Assembly (NCBI GenBank): GCA_947396885.1
Contig: OX377202.1
Span: 30,495,407 to 30,559,406, forward strand
Source: Heligmosomoides polygyrus polygyrus
Taxonomy: Eukaryota; Nematoda; Chromadorea; Rhabditida; Heligmosomidae
Reading direction: 5' to 3'
DNA: 64,000 nucleotides
Part shown: piece by piece, positions 10,430 through 22,437 of the stretch
How positions within the stretch are numbered: position 1 is the first letter of the stretch
Layout: each line of letters opens with the position of its first letter
Made by a program: the position numbers and the translations under genes
Notes under the pieces: model-generated
Seen by the model: only the letters and a program-made list of their open reading frames with translations
Database searches by the model: none
What the model was told of the DNA's origin: nothing

Positions 10430-11711
10430 TGTCAACAGGTCACCAGTCGACATATTCTACCACCTAAAAAATTAGGTGGTTGAGATTCGGCAAATTCCGC
10501 AAGACCTTTTTTGACTTGGCCCTGATTGGTTAAGGTTTTACCAGCTAACCAGCTAGAACCTTTTGAAAGAGTTTGAAAAGGTGGTAGTCGGTTGGTGAGT
10601 GGTCTGGGGAATATGACGGGTGAGGCAGAACTACAACCCTTAATTCGTTCAATTTTCGAATAGTGAAATCAATGGGAGGGCGTTATCGTGCAAAGAATCG
10701 GGCCTCTTCTGCTGACCAATTCTGGCTGAAGTTGACGTAATTTTTGGTGCATTTCACCGATTTCCTTACAGTAGGACTATGCCGTGATCGTTTGGCCTGG
10801 TTCCAAAAAGTTGTAATGAACGGGATCACACCATCCGCCGACCACCACACAGTGACCATTACCTTTTTTTGGTGGAGGTTCGCCTTTGGAAAATGCCTGA
10901 AGGCCCATGCACACTTCTGCGACAGCGCGGCACGACCATGATGGATAGAGCCGCGACGGGCGCGGCGCGACATAGCGACACGTGCCGCAGAGGGGGGCAT
11001 GCACACTTTTGCGGCTATCGCGGCGGCTATCGCCGGCGATGCCGTGCTGAGTGCCGCAGGCTGGAATGGTTGAAATCATTCCATGCGGCGCGACATGCAC
11101 TGGGACGTCGGTCCCGTTGCCTATAACGATGCTCGAACGCGACCGCCGGATTTCGCGGAGGTTGCCGTCGCTCCTCCTGCCGCATCGCGGTGTCGCAGAA
11201 GTGTGCATGGGCCTTAAGGGATCGTTGGCGTCCAACCACTGTCCGGAACGTTTCCTTATCATACAAATTCCACTTCTCATCACAAGGGACGATTCGATCC
11301 AAAAACGGGTCAGTTTTGTTGCGTGAACGTAGAGAAGAACAAATCTCGAAACGAGACAATTTTTGCTGCTAAATCAACTCGTGGGGACCCGCTTTTCGAG
11401 CCTTTCATACTCCCAAGGCGTTTCAAAGCATCCGCAATAGCCGTTTTACTGATGTTTAGCCCTTCCGCGATCCCGCGAACTGTTTGGGATGGTTCAGCTT
11501 CCACAATTTTCTTCAACACGTCGTCCAGGATTGCTCTAGCTCGACCGCTACGTGGGTCATCTCAGGTCCGAAATTTACTGAACCACTGCCCACAGTGCTT
11601 TCTCCAACACTATTGGTCCCCACACTTGATGAGTTGTCGAGCTGTCTCGGCTGCGTGTTGACCCAATTTGAAGTTGAAATAAAATACCGACCGGAATTGC
11701 TCGGTCGACAT
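10430..11711 (-). pseudogene. Mariner transposase, broken
   Basis: The minus-strand translation begins MSTEQFRSVFYFNFKLG at 11711, followed by HAAETARQLIK, then a helix-turn-helix region (LKKIVEAEPSQTVRGIAEGL, SKTAIADALKR). The catalytic CDEKW segment is near 11275 and VWWSADGVI with NFLEPGQTITA near 10790-10860. The order matches the HTH-HTH-DD(34)D plan of Hsmar-like mariners; bandit from Ancylostoma is a known hookworm member of this type. Frameshifts, a missing stretch after the second helix-turn-helix, stop codons in the C-terminal third and the inserted MITE make it inactive. Fragments near 10480-10600 still resemble the mariner C-terminus. Confidence 0.75.
10901..11214. mobile_element. 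MITE inserted in the mariner transposase
   Basis: The terminal inverted repeat AGGCCCATGCACACTTCTGCGACA starts at 10901 and its complement ends at 11214. The flanks are TGA and TAA, close to a 3-bp TWA duplication. Mariner coding similarity stops at one edge (WLDANDPL on the minus strand) and resumes at the other (HFPKANLHQKKVM), so the insertion point is clear. The interior is GC-rich with partial self-complementarity (GGCGCGGCG, TGGAATGGTTGAAATCATTCCA). Confidence 0.75.
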
Positions 11712-11857
11712 GCTTTAATAAGCCCTTCAAGAACAAAAATGCAAAACACGTTGAAGCATAAATTTTTAGTCAGGTAGAGCGCAGAAATCTGCACAGAAAG
11801 CAGGGCTAATGCGCAATGGAGGTTGAATTTTTTCTTAATAATAGACGAGTGAAGAAT

Positions 11858-12970
11858 CTACCACTATGTAATTGTGTTAGCTGCCTACTCTGTAAATGAT
11901 GGGGCGTAGATCACGCAGGTTGGAAACCTGCCTGAAATACGCCTCATAGAACCGTGCAATCTCGTGGCGCTCCTTTCGGCGCTTCTACATACCTCGCGTG
12001 GGTAACGTTTGCCGTTCAACATGGGATGTTGTTGCAGCAGAGGACGCGCAGCCTTCTCCTCTTGACACAACGGCGTCGGCGCGCGTTTCTGAGCGCCTGG
12101 ATCCAGAAGCCGGGTCCCCTACGTCACGTGATAAGCGTCGGAAGTCAGAAGAGGAGTCATTGTCGTCCTTCGACGAGCGAGCTATCTATCTTCTACCACT
12201 ATATAATTGAGTTAGCGGTCGATAACGTCTGTGTGATCTAATCTACGTGAGATACGCCGCATCATCCACAGCGGGGGCGGTCGAGTTGTCTAAGCTGAGT
12301 GGGTCCTCGTCATCTACACCGCGGGCAAAATTTGCTATTGAAGGTGGGATGTTGCTGCAGCAGGAGAAGCGCAGCCCTTTACTGTTTAACACAACAGCAC
12401 CCCGGGCGTTTCTGATTCAGAAACCGACTTCGTGCCACTAGCACGAGAAGACCACTGAAGAAGTAAGTATAGAGGGGATACTTCGAGGGTGGAGAACCGA
12501 AAGCGATCAGGAGGGAACGACCTGGAGGAGGCATCAGGATGGGGGAGTTTTAGGAGGAACAACGGCAGTAAGGAGGATCGGCAAGGGGATCCATTACTAG
12601 TAAGGAAGACCGGATTAAGAAGATGTGACACCGATGTCGCGCAATGGAGGTTCACTCGCCGTCGTCGTGTCGTGAGCGTGGGAGTGCTACTTAATTGGGT
12701 AGAGAGGTAAGGAGGATACCGAGGGGGGAGGAATCTACCTGTAAGAAGGGACACGGATGCGGGTCCAGGAAGGGGAACCAACAAGAAGGGAGCCGTAAGG
12801 GAATCCATACGGAGAACAAGCAATCTGCCTCTTCATGCTTGACACAGCGGCGACTGCGAACGCTTCCGAGCTTCTGGATTCGGAAGACGGGTCTTTTGAG
12901 CTTCTGGATCCAGAAGACGGGCTGCCTACGTCGCTCAACAAGCGTCCTGATTCTGAATACAGGTCACTGA
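11858..12970 (+). repeat. Monomer-like imperfect repeats upstream of the RTE
   Basis: CTACCACTAT(G/A)TAATTG occurs at 11858 and 12193. GGGATGTTG(T/C)TGCAGCAG occurs at 12023 and 12346. A GACACA(A/G)CGGCG...GAGC..CTGGAT block occurs near 12060, in degraded form near 12390, and near 12839. The spacing is about 325-335 bp for the first two and about 450 bp for the third. A shorter duplication of GAGCTTCTGGAT lies at about 12887-12918. The position just ahead of the LINE suggests a 5' untranslated or promoter-monomer array, which is an inference. Confidence 0.45.
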
Positions 12971-13104
12971 CGTCTGCCGTGAGCGTGGGAGGACCACTAA
13001 GGGGGTGGAGGAGAAGAACAGTAAGGGAGACCTCTAGGGTGGACCAGTAGATCGACTAGAGAAGAAAGGAACAACCAGGAGTAGGGGCCAGGACGGGGAA
13101 ACCA

Positions 13105-13460
13105 GGGCCCGGATTCATCAAGCAATGGGTATAGGTAGAGATACCGTAAGGGAATCGTACCCACTTCCAGCAGTGGGTAGTGGGTACGATTCGTATTCAT
13201 GAAAGGAATCAAGGGTAAGGTACAACTAGGCCTCTCGAGAGAACAGCTGATCTCACGGGAGTGCCATTTTGTCAATGGGGCGCGAACAAGTCGCGGGTAT
13301 AAGGATGTACCCACGACGATCGGAGGGTTTTCTCTACCCACTGATATATCCACGATTATGCGGGTAAGGTTTATCATGAATCGTGGGTATGTCCACATCG
13401 TGGGTATGTCCACCCCCTATACCCAGCATATCCGTAGGTAAGCGCGTTGAATCCAGGCCC
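13105..13460. mobile_element. MITE-like inverted repeat element
   Basis: GGGCCCGGATTCATC at 13105 is matched by the complement of GAATCCAGGCCC ending at 13460, and inner GGGTATAGG/CCTATACCC pairs add to it. A hairpin GAATCGTACCCAC / GTGGGTACGATTC lies at about 13152-13194. CGTGGGTATGTCCAC is repeated near 13382-13410. No target duplication is certain. Confidence 0.45.
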
Positions 13461-14413
13461 AGCAAGAAGAGTCAAGTAATGGCTCAATAGTGGACACAAA
13501 GAAGTGGGCAGGAGTTGATACCAGGAAGTTGGGGGTCTAAAGAGGGGGAGGGAAGGCCAGTAAAGGCGGACCAGCAATTAAATCCAGTAAAAAGAAACGA
13601 GTGAGGTAGAACCTGGCTTCGGAAGACATGTCAACGACATTTGGGAACGCTAGCTGTTGAGCATGAGAACGGTTGCGGAGGAGCAACCTGAGAGACAGAA
13701 GTACTGCGAAGCACAAATCAATGACGTTAATGGCCGGTACGGAGAGAATGTCCATGATGAATGCACGGAAGTGGTGAACGGCTTGATGCCAATGAAGTAC
13801 GCAGCAGATTCTAGATGTTAGCAATTTTATGTTTTACAACCACGGATCTCCCTCGATAGAGAGCCTTTGGGCTCTCTTGTTACTAGGGATCTCGGGCCGC
13901 TTGTCGCAGGGCCACGTGGCGCGTCCCCGGATGGTGGATAGCGGAATTAAACGCGAACCAAATGCGACCACGTACTGCCCAGAGATACAGGTGGGAGCAG
14001 GGGATGAACTCCTTGCTCCTGCTGTGTCGGGACGACGCGTTCCTTGTGCGTGGGAGCGGCATGCTCATGCACAGTGTGCGTGGATGTGTCCGTGACTGTG
14101 CGGATTGTAACTGTGTCGGCCCGGCCAAAAGCTTGCACTCGGTAGACTGGGAGTACATCGTAAGGCGATTCGAGGCCGCCTTAAGTCTCGCCCCGTCCCT
14201 TCGGGCAGTGTGGCTGGCTGCCCGGAGTTCTTCGCCCGCACGATAGAGCTCGACTAGCTACCCGTGTGTATTCCGGTCAAAAACAGCAGAACTAAAAGGC
14301 CTTATTCATCTGACCCCGAAAGAGCCCTTATTTCTGCAGCTAAGGAAGGACGGTAGGAGAGGCTGCTAAAATCTCAGGGCCTAACCAGGCTGCGCAAATT
14401 GAGAAGGACTAGG

Positions 14414-17245
14414 ATGACGATCTGTACTTACAACTCCCGCACTCGCATAGGAAGCACCCTTTGAGGACCTGACGATGCAAGCCAGGAAGATCACGTACGA
14501 CGTCATCGGACTGACCGAGACGAGAAGACACCACTCCCTACACGCCGCCTACGACTCCGGAGAAGAACTGTTCCTCAGAACAGCAGGGGAGTAGGTGGCG
14601 TTGGTGTCCTCGTCAACACGCACTTGGCCATGAACATCGATTCGTACGAGTCTCTGACAACTCGAATCGGATGTCTGCGACTGTCTGCGACTCCGTGCCA
14701 GCCTTGACTGTATTCGTCGCGTATGCCCCAACATCCGACTACGACGACGAAGAGGTCGAAGCCTTCTACGTGGAGCAGGAGAAGTTCTATAAGGAAGATC
14801 ACACCTTCTACAAGGTGATCGTCAGTGACTTCAACGCAAAGATCGGACCGCGAAGGTCGCCGGAAGAACTTCACATCGGAACCCACGGTTTGGAGTGGAA
14901 CGAGCAAGGTGAAAGGCTGTCTGAGTTTATCATGTCGACCAACACCATCCATGGAAACTCACAGTTCCAGAAGCCTTCCTCTCTACGATGGACCTGGGAA
15001 TCCCCCGGTGGCCAGTTCCACAACGAGATCAACAACATCATCTTCAACCGCAAGTATTGCTTGACCGACGTCTCCATTGTTCCCGAATTCTACACGGGAT
15101 CGGACCACCGCCTTCTTCGCGCAAGGTTCCGCTTTTCGCGTCAAGGAGAGAAGGCCGTGAAATTTAAGAAGAGGAGTCTCAGAACGACCATCAACTAGGA
15201 CCTCTACACCTCTCTTGCCGGCCTTTGGGAAGATAACATCATGGACAACATCGACGAGGAATACGACCACTTTGTGCACCATCTCCGCGATAGTGCCAAG
15301 GGAGCCGAGAGCTTGAAGACCAGCAAGAGACGCCTGTTTCCGGAAACTCTCGAGCTGATACGCCAGCGTGGAGCAGCACGAGCGCCAGGCAACTACCAAC
15401 TGACGTCCGAGCTTGCGAAGCTATGCAGAGCAGCGAAAAGGAGGATCTTAAGGAGAGAAGGGCGGAAGTGTTGGCTGAAGCAGCAGAGGCAGGGTTAAGC
15501 ATCCGCAATGCCCGTCGGAACTTCGCCAACTTCAAGACCAAGATGACCGCTCTCCGACGTTCTGACGGAAACGTCACCTCTTCCAGAAGGACCATGGAGA
15601 AGGTCATCCACGACTTCTACTCCGATCTGTTCGATAGCCACGTAGACTTGCTACCACGCCATCTTCAGAAGAATGGATACGTCGTCCCCTCTGGTCTCCC
15701 TTCCGAGATCCGATACGCCATCTCGTCGGTAAAGAAACGTACAGCACCCGGTCCCAACAGGATCAGACCCGTACACCTGAAGAACCTACCGCCAGCGCTT
15801 GTCAACACCCTGGCGCGGCTCTTCACGCGCTACCTGTCGGAGTGCAAGGTACCATCTCAGTGGAAGACCAGCAGAACCGTCGTGCCGTACAAGAAGGGAG
15901 ACGTGCACGACCTTGGCAACTATCGCCTGATCTGCTGCTGTCCGTAGTTTACTAGCTGTTCACTCAAGTGATCCTGAATAGGATCAGCAGAACGCTGTGC
16001 GAAGGACAGCCATGCGAGCAAGCAGGATTTCGGAGAGGATTCAGCACGATCGACCACATACACACCATTACGAAGCTCATCGAAGTGTCGCGAGAGTACA
16101 AGCTGCCGCTGTGCCTTACGTTCATCGACCTGAAGAAGGCATTCGATTCCGTCGAAACTGAAGCGGTCATCGACGCCCTGCTCACTCAGGGTGTTCCTAC
16201 TCAGTATATCAGAGTTCCTGAATCCACTGTACATCAGAAAGCTGTACAGTGGATTCACGACCAAAATCTCTCCATTCTACAACGATGTCCTCATCGACGT
16301 GAAGAGAGGGGTTCGGCAGGGTGATACCATATCCCCGAAGCTCTTCAGCGCCACCCTCGAAAACGTCTTGCGCGAACTAGAATGGGAAGACATAGGAGTG
16401 AAGGTCGACGACCGGCAACTACATCATCTTTGCTTCGCTGACGACATCGTGCTCATAACACCGAGCATCAGGTGGTGGCGGCAAATGCTGGCCGACTTCG
16501 ATCGTGTATGTGGGAACGTTGGACTGCAGCTGAATCTTTCGAAGACGATGTTTATGAGGAACGGACAAGTTTCTGATGCCCCATTCTCGCTCAACGGAAC
16601 GAACATCTCCGAATGCTCCAGCTACGTCTATCTGGGTGGCGAAGTCAATATGACCAACGACCTAGCGCCAGAGCTGAGCAGGAGGAAACGAGCGGCATGG
16701 GGAGCTTTCAAGAGCGTCGAAGAGGTCGCGAAGAAAACGAAGAACGTCCGACTCCGTGCCCACCTATTCGACTCCACTGATCTTCCTGCCCTAACATACG
16801 CCTCAGAGACCTGGGCTATGCGAAAGCAGGATGAACGCGCGATCAGAGTCGCGCAGCGTGGAATCGAGAGGACGATGCTCGGAGTGACACGACTCACGCA
16901 AGTGAGAGAAGGCCTCCGGAGTTCCGAGCTTCGCCGTCGTTCGAAGATCAGAGACGCTGTCGCGTGGGACAAGTTGTCGAAAATTAGGTGGGCCGACCAC
17001 GTAATGCGCTATGCGCTGGACGAGAGCCGTCACCGACTGGATTCCGCGGGATGTCAAGAGAACACCAGGACGCCCACCAACGCGTTGGTCGGACTTCTTC
17101 GTGAAGCGGTGAACGACCGCTATGACGCTCTTCGTGTCCCTCGCGAGGAGCACTTTGGCACGCGACAGGGACGAATGGAGACGCTGCTGGTGCCCGCTCG
17201 AGCAAGTCGATGATCAACGGGACGACAGGTGATACATGTGATACA
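14414..17245 (+). pseudogene. RTE-type LINE, copy A (endonuclease + reverse transcriptase)
   Basis: The translation starts MTICTYNSRTR at 14414. An apurinic-type endonuclease follows ([11 protein letters not shown] near 14715, [11 protein letters not shown] near 14825, [11 protein letters not shown] near 15100), then a reverse transcriptase with motif [13 protein letters not shown] near 16120, motif [12 protein letters not shown] near 16312 and the catalytic FADD at 16434-16445. The C-terminal part ([33 protein letters not shown]) ends at 17213. The 3' end has TGATACA(G/T)G units to about 17245, the short-repeat tail expected of RTE. A deletion near 14450, a stop at 15196-15198, a stop near 15945 and a frameshift near 16220-16240 disable it. 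It is related to copy B at 35812-38646. Confidence 0.85.
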
Positions 17246-17390
17246 GGTGATGTTTTATAAAAACTATTTTCCACAGATCAATGATGCTGCAAAGTCTTGC
17301 GAAGCGCGCAAGTGCGAGACACGTCTCGTTAGGCGTGTCGGAGCACATGTAGTAATATAAAACGCTCAGAACTTTCCGGACAACATAATA

Positions 17391-18040
17391 AAACCCCACA
17401 TCGTCTGAACCATGGTCGCCAGGGGTATGGATTTTTCGCACCTACAGGCCGCGCCGCATCGCATTTATACTCCGCCACAGAAAGCACCAGATTTGGCAGT
17501 TTTGGGACACTGCATTTGACGATGCGCACCGCACATTACACATTCGCGACGATGCCACTCATTTGAGTGGGCAGCGGAGAGGACGTGGCGGACGGTGTCC
17601 ACTCATTTGAGTGGACGAAGGAGTTTTGGGAATAATTTTCTTTATTGATGCTTTTGTTCAATTTTCTTCTCAACTTCGCAAATTATAGTGACAAATCAAT
17701 GTTGGGTGGGCGTAGGCAGAAAAATGATTGGCTTCATCGTAACTAACAAGAAAAGAACTTTTCCCAGTACTAAAACGCTATAAGTGCACATACTTCTAGA
17801 CCAGAATTAATGCACAAACTTGATGAAACATCGTCGTGAATTTGTCAAATCTGCTTCGCGATTCGCCGAATGCAGTGTCCCAAAGCTGCCTTAGACGCGA
17901 TTGGAAAAGCGGCCAGTTTGGCTTGCAAATGGCATATTGCTTGGTTTACATGCAGGAGTTCCAGCGGAGAGCCAGAAGGGATGTGTTAATGTTATGTTAA
18001 TGCAACGGTACGTAAAGTGGTGAATAGGTGAACGAATGAT
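17391..18040. other. No gene assigned
   Basis: This is AT-rich DNA between two mariner elements. It contains a local duplication of ACTCATTTGAGTGG (about 17547 and 17600), which is itself partly palindromic. I see no coding signal. Confidence 0.4.
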
Positions 18041-19278
18041 TAGGTTGACTAATAAATTTTGCAACAAAATTGCCTTTCAGCAAAAAATAAGAATATACCA
18101 CAAAAAAATGATTGACTTAAACCAAGTAATTGCCGCTATTCTCAGTGAGCTTCTTCCGCTTCTCATGAACTGAGTAGGTTACCCCTCTGTAGAATTTGGT
18201 CGGTTTCGACATGAAGAAGTTATGTACCAACGCCGTGACCTCGTCGACTTCGGCGAAACGCCTACCATAAAAAAAATAATCCATCCACCGAAGCAGATGG
18301 CAGTCAGACAGCGCAATGTCCGGGGTGTATGGAGGTTGCTTGATTTTGGTCCAGCCCAATTCCTACATTTTCGCCAGCACCTGAAGTGCCGTAAGCGGTC
18401 GGTCGTTGCCCTGGTGCAAGAAGCATAGGCTCTCATCGACTTCTTTTTCCATTAATTTTTGCTGGATCTAGTCTTGTTGTTGACAAAACCAAGCGTTGAG
18501 GATGGTTTGACTACATGGAGCAGCTCTCGGCGCTTTGGACCACCACACATCCACCAAACGCACAGCAGGACCTTCTTTAGGTGAAGCTCCGGGTTTGACG
18601 TCAGAACCCGCAGCTTGTTGCGTTCCAGCTATTGCTTTCTGGCTTCGCAGTTGTAGCGAAGCATCCGCTTTCCATCGCTGTAACGATTCGATCCAGGTCC
18701 CCTCTCTTGAACCGGTGACGGAGCTCTCGGCAGTCGGAAGCACAGCGATTTACTTGGGTTTCAGTCAACGCATGAGGCACTGACGAAGGCGATTTTTGCG
18801 CCTTTCAATCTTCTGCAGCCGACGAGCGGTGGTTTATTGGAAGGTGTTGAGATCAGCGGTCAGTACTATTGTGGTTCGAGGGCAACTCAACTTGATGGGT
18901 TTGCGCAGGCGCCCTTTGTTAACAGTAGTTGATCTTCCCGGGAGTGGCTTGTCGTTCTTGCCCTTCTTGGTGGAAAGAAACGTCTGATACCGTCTTCAAT
19001 AATTTGTTCGGTTAGAAGTGAACTTGCCGGTGACTTCCTGAATGTGCTTGACCCTCGTCGCTGGGTTGCTGCCAAGCTTGAACTAATTGAAAATGAAATC
19101 ACACACTTTTTCACTTTGAGCAGTCATCGTTCTAGTGAATAAAACTTTTCAACAACGCAAGGAAAATTTACGACTGATAACTCAAAATGATCGCTAGGAA
19201 ACAGCATTGGAATATAACACTTCGTCGGGTTTGCTTTGAATTCAAGAAAAAATGTTGCAAAATTTATGAGTCAACCTA
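18041..19278 (-). mobile_element. Second mariner element, about 1.24 kb, inactive
   Basis: Inverted termini TAGGTTGACT(a/c)ATAAATTTTGCAAC lie at 18041 and 19278, with TA at each end. The length fits a complete mariner. On the minus strand the decayed transposase includes FILN-FKLGSNPATRVKHIQE near 19100, VDVWWSKAPRA near 18530, PPYTPDIALSDCHLLRWMDYF near 18330 and a final EKRKKLTENSGNYLV ending near 18117. The last catalytic aspartate context (PDIALSDCHL) is recognisable. Stops and frameshifts are frequent, so it is a fossil. A solo end of the same family lies at 52779-52820. Confidence 0.75.
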
Positions 19279-19279
19279 A

Positions 19280-20798
19280 TAAATAGTTGGCCACCTTTTT
19301 TTTCTAGGCTTGCAACAAAGTTGTGCAGCATCCATCCGCGATCTGCTGCTGTGATGGCAGGACTCATGCAGCCACATTCGAAAAGCACAGTCAAGCGAGG
19401 AGCGATAGAGATGGAAGCACTATTACGTAGAGAAACCTATCAATAGCAGCTCCGTTGTGCGTAGGTGTGCGTAGATGTACTTGTTTATCGAGAGCTGATG
19501 AGTGAGAAGCCCATATGGGTACCATTGACCGTCCAAATCTTGCCCCATTGCCCTATAAAGGCGTTCCCGAGGAAATAGAAAAAGGTCGAACCTAAGGTTT
19601 TTATTAAATTGTGGTTACGTTTGGTATTTTACTCAACTAGAAATTGAGTCAATCTTCCACAGAAAATTCTCACGATCAGTTGGATGCTGTCAAGAAAATT
19701 TCGTTCATGATATCAGTCATGCAATCGCCATTATTTTCGTGGTTTCCGAGACAAAATTAGTATAGCCAATACGAGTGAGATGCACGTCCCAAAAACCTCG
19801 TTTAACACTTTTTATACAATCTACCGATAAGAAGTTATCTCTCCAATTTTCGAGAGTGATGCGTTAGTAGGAACCCAAGCCTATTTTGCGTCTATTCCTT
19901 TACTGGCAGCTTTAGTTTAGTTGCAGGAAGCATAAGTGACTTTCTACGGTAATATAGTATACATAGCTATGTTGAACGTTTTCGTCTTGAAGGTGTTGGT
20001 GCAAATCCTGAATATGTCATGAAAAAGGAGGAGGGAGCCCAGCTCCAACTTGCACTTTATTCTTTATTCTTTATTCATTTACGCGAAGTAATGTTGTGTT
20101 AACAGAGACAAACAACTACGTACATGACGAGAACTTCGCTAGCTCAGAGTATGAATGAGCTATGAGTCGTATGAAGTATGAATCAGCTCAGAGTAAGGAC
20201 ACTACGGATATAGCTTGGGCAATTACACCAGTAACGCTGCTTTCCCCTTGGAACGAGAGAAGGTGTCCCCAGCGAGATCCTTGTCCTGACCCAGAACGCA
20301 ATGTGATAGAAGTACTGGGGCTTGATGACAACTTAACTCGAGACGAACGCATTCGACCGAGACCCCAGGCGGACAGGCCGAGGGGGACCTCAAGCTAGGG
20401 GTTCTCCAGAACCACAGGATCCTTAACCAGCTAGTGCAGCATTGCTCCAATAGTCGAAAAGATCATGATATCATTATCAGCCATACAGATGCACTTATCA
20501 GTCGTCTATCCTATAGCATCGTATGATCCCATAGCACTCGAGGGGTTACCCATCTTGGCAGCAGTCAAATCGGTGGCAGGCCAATTCGAAGCGTAACTGA
20601 AACCAATTCACGTTGGTGAGGCGGTGCAGTTCACGAGTCATTCCAAGAAACTTACCAGATTGCTGACAATTTGCTCTACTACGCCGGGCAGCTTGATCTA
20701 GACCTTCTAGAAGATTCCACTGCCTCATATAAGCGGGCCCTATGTCATTACACCATCAACGAGCGACAGCAGCCGGGCGGGTGCCGAAGACTAGCCGA

Positions 20799-20829
<31 letters not shown>

Positions 20830-21000
20830 CAGCCAACCGACGACGAGCCAACCGCCGACCACGCCACCGCCCCAGACGCAGCACCAGCCGACGCCACAAC
20901 CCACCGCACGAAACCACCCCAACAGCAGACGCTCCAACAGAAGAACCACAAGGACGCCCCCACGAGACCCCAGTAACCTGAAATAAACATTTGCAAACAG
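19280..21000. other. Mostly unassigned; one low-complexity ORF
   Basis: Nothing is recognisable from 19280 to 20650. A + strand open frame at 20671-20976 (101 codons) contains a Q/P/S/A-rich segment produced by a CCAG/GCCA microsatellite at about 20793-20830. It is followed by AATAAA near 20982. Without homology or splice support I cannot call it a gene. A (TTATTC)n tract lies near 20055-20078. Confidence 0.3.
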
Positions 21001-21002
21001 TC

Positions 21003-21077
21003 TACACACAAGGGAATTGAACCCGCGACGAGCGTCCGTGGACAGCCACCGCAGCCGCTGCACCACAACACGGCAGG
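21003..21077 (-). repeat. tRNA-like (SINE head) sequence, minus strand
   Basis: The minus strand reads TGGTGCAGCGG (A box), then about 35 bases later GGTTCAATTCC (B box). The ends do not pair into a 7-bp acceptor stem. It is read as a tRNA-derived repeat. Confidence 0.4.
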
Positions 21078-21279
21078 CCACCGCCGAGACCGCGCGCCCC
21101 ATGACGTTCTCCAGCGAGGTGGTGTCAGGGAGAGAATCCAAACCCATGCGCGATCACAACATAATGCATCAGTGGCCGCGGGAGTTCACCGAGAGAAAAC
21201 GGCTGAGTAGGCGAAAAAGGTTGCGTGAGTGGGCGAAAAAGGCTGCAACTAAGTTGAAGTATGTGTTGCTTCCGATTGA

Positions 21280-21907
21280 CTAATAAAGTCCCTTACTGTC
21301 AAGCAACCTATTGAGCGCTCTACGGAAGGACCTAACTGAAGCAGCCCCAACAGCTTCTTCAGGAAGTTCATTCCAAAGAGCAATCACTCTGCATGCAAAC
21401 GCCTGGCGAAATTGCTGCGACCTAATTTTACTCATTGTGAGCCTCAGACAGTGTCCTCTAGTGCGACTGTTGAAGTTGGAGAGGGTGAACAAATCGTCTA
21501 CATCAATATCAACTAACCCCCGCAATATTTTAAACAGGAGAACCTGGTCATAGACAACCCTACGTAGCGCTAGCGTGGAGGTTCCAAGCAAGTTAATTCG
21601 TTCCTGATAGGGAACCCCAAATAAGCCAGCTCTCGCAAATATCCGCGAGGTGAAGCTTCTCTGAACACTTTCCAGGGTGTCAACCGAAGACTGCTTGTAT
21701 GGAGACCACAATTGAGGACAGTATTCTACAATAGGCCTAACAAAGGTAGTGAACAACTTGAAAAGAGTGTCCAATTTCCTTGTCGCAAAAGCTCTGAGTA
21801 GGAAATTAACCCTGGTTTGTGCATTAGCCGAAATTGCGCTGATGTGTTCGTCAAAGCATAGAGTATCAGAATAAGAAATACCAAGATCACGAACCGAACC
21901 ACTTTAT
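21280..21907 (-). pseudogene. CR1/Jockey-type LINE 3' fragment
   Basis: The minus-strand translation gives VRDLGISYSDTLCFDEHIS near 21880, then NAQTRVNFLLRAF, LFTTFVRPIVEYCPQLWSPY near 21740, GTSTLALRRVVYDQVLLFKIL near 21580 and the C-terminal LWNELPEEAV..SFRRALNRLL ending at 21280. This is the conserved region after the reverse transcriptase in CR1-like ORF2. Endonuclease and catalytic parts are absent, so it is a 5'-truncated copy. It is distinct in sequence from the CR1 at 45-49 kb. Confidence 0.75.
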
Positions 21908-22429
21908 CCCCTTCAGGCGAAGAAAAATTTTGTATACCACGCTTCTAAACCGGTCGCTGGGGATAAGTACAAGCTGATTGGGTGATTTATTTTCAGCTAC
22001 AACTTCGTGGTGGGAGGTCCCACTGAGGTTAGAAAAATGACGCTTGTCAGACGTCAGTTTCTAGGGGAGTTACAAACTGCTATGTGAGAATTTATATGCC
22101 ATTTATATGCCATCTCTGGCACCGTGCTAGCGGTTCTGTTCACCGAATTCAAAGTTCAATTCCCCATGTAGCTCCTTAGAAACGTTGACTGTGTAATAGA
22201 CGCTTAGAAAAACAAGAAGTCTGCCCTTCAGTGAGAGCGCTCTCGTGCTCGAACTTCATCACGAGGTAGCAGGAGCTATTCACGCTTTGTGGCCGTGTTT
22301 GATGTCTGTTCGTGACCGTTTACGGCAGGTTGTCGACGGGTTTGATGACCCTCGCGGTTGCCCGAAACTTTGCACGTTTTATTGGCCGTCGGTCCTTCGA
22401 GAACGCACCGCCACCGCTGCCATCTACCG

Positions 22430-22437
22430 TATAAAAG
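22430..22437 (+). promoter_or_regulatory. Candidate TATA box for the histidase gene
   Basis: TATAAAAG lies 266 bases upstream of the histidase ATG in a locally GC-richer stretch (22245-22500). Transcription from about 22460 would give an outron of about 230 bases ending at the TTTCAG at 22684. This is inferred from position and motif only. Confidence 0.35.

Larger units (their letters stand above)
10253..17388 (-). mobile_element. Mariner element, internally interrupted (nest)
   Basis: The terminus TTAGGTTGTCCGGAAAGTTC at 10253 pairs with the inverted TTATGTTGTCCGGAAAGTTC ending at 17388, each next to a TA dinucleotide (10251-10252 and 17389-17390). The transposase remnant runs on the minus strand from its ATG near 11711 down to about 10430. 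A normal mariner is about 1.3 kb, and the extra 5.5 kb lies between the start codon and the upstream inverted repeat. That interval contains the RTE LINE, so the LINE appears to have landed in the mariner 5' untranslated region. A MITE (10901-11214) also splits the transposase. Pairing of the two ends is inferred from their similarity. Confidence 0.6.

Noticed and set aside
20671..20976. Possible gene with Gln/Pro/Ser-rich protein and nearby AATAAA
   Set aside because: The composition comes from a CCAG microsatellite, and there is no splice, homology or conserved start evidence.
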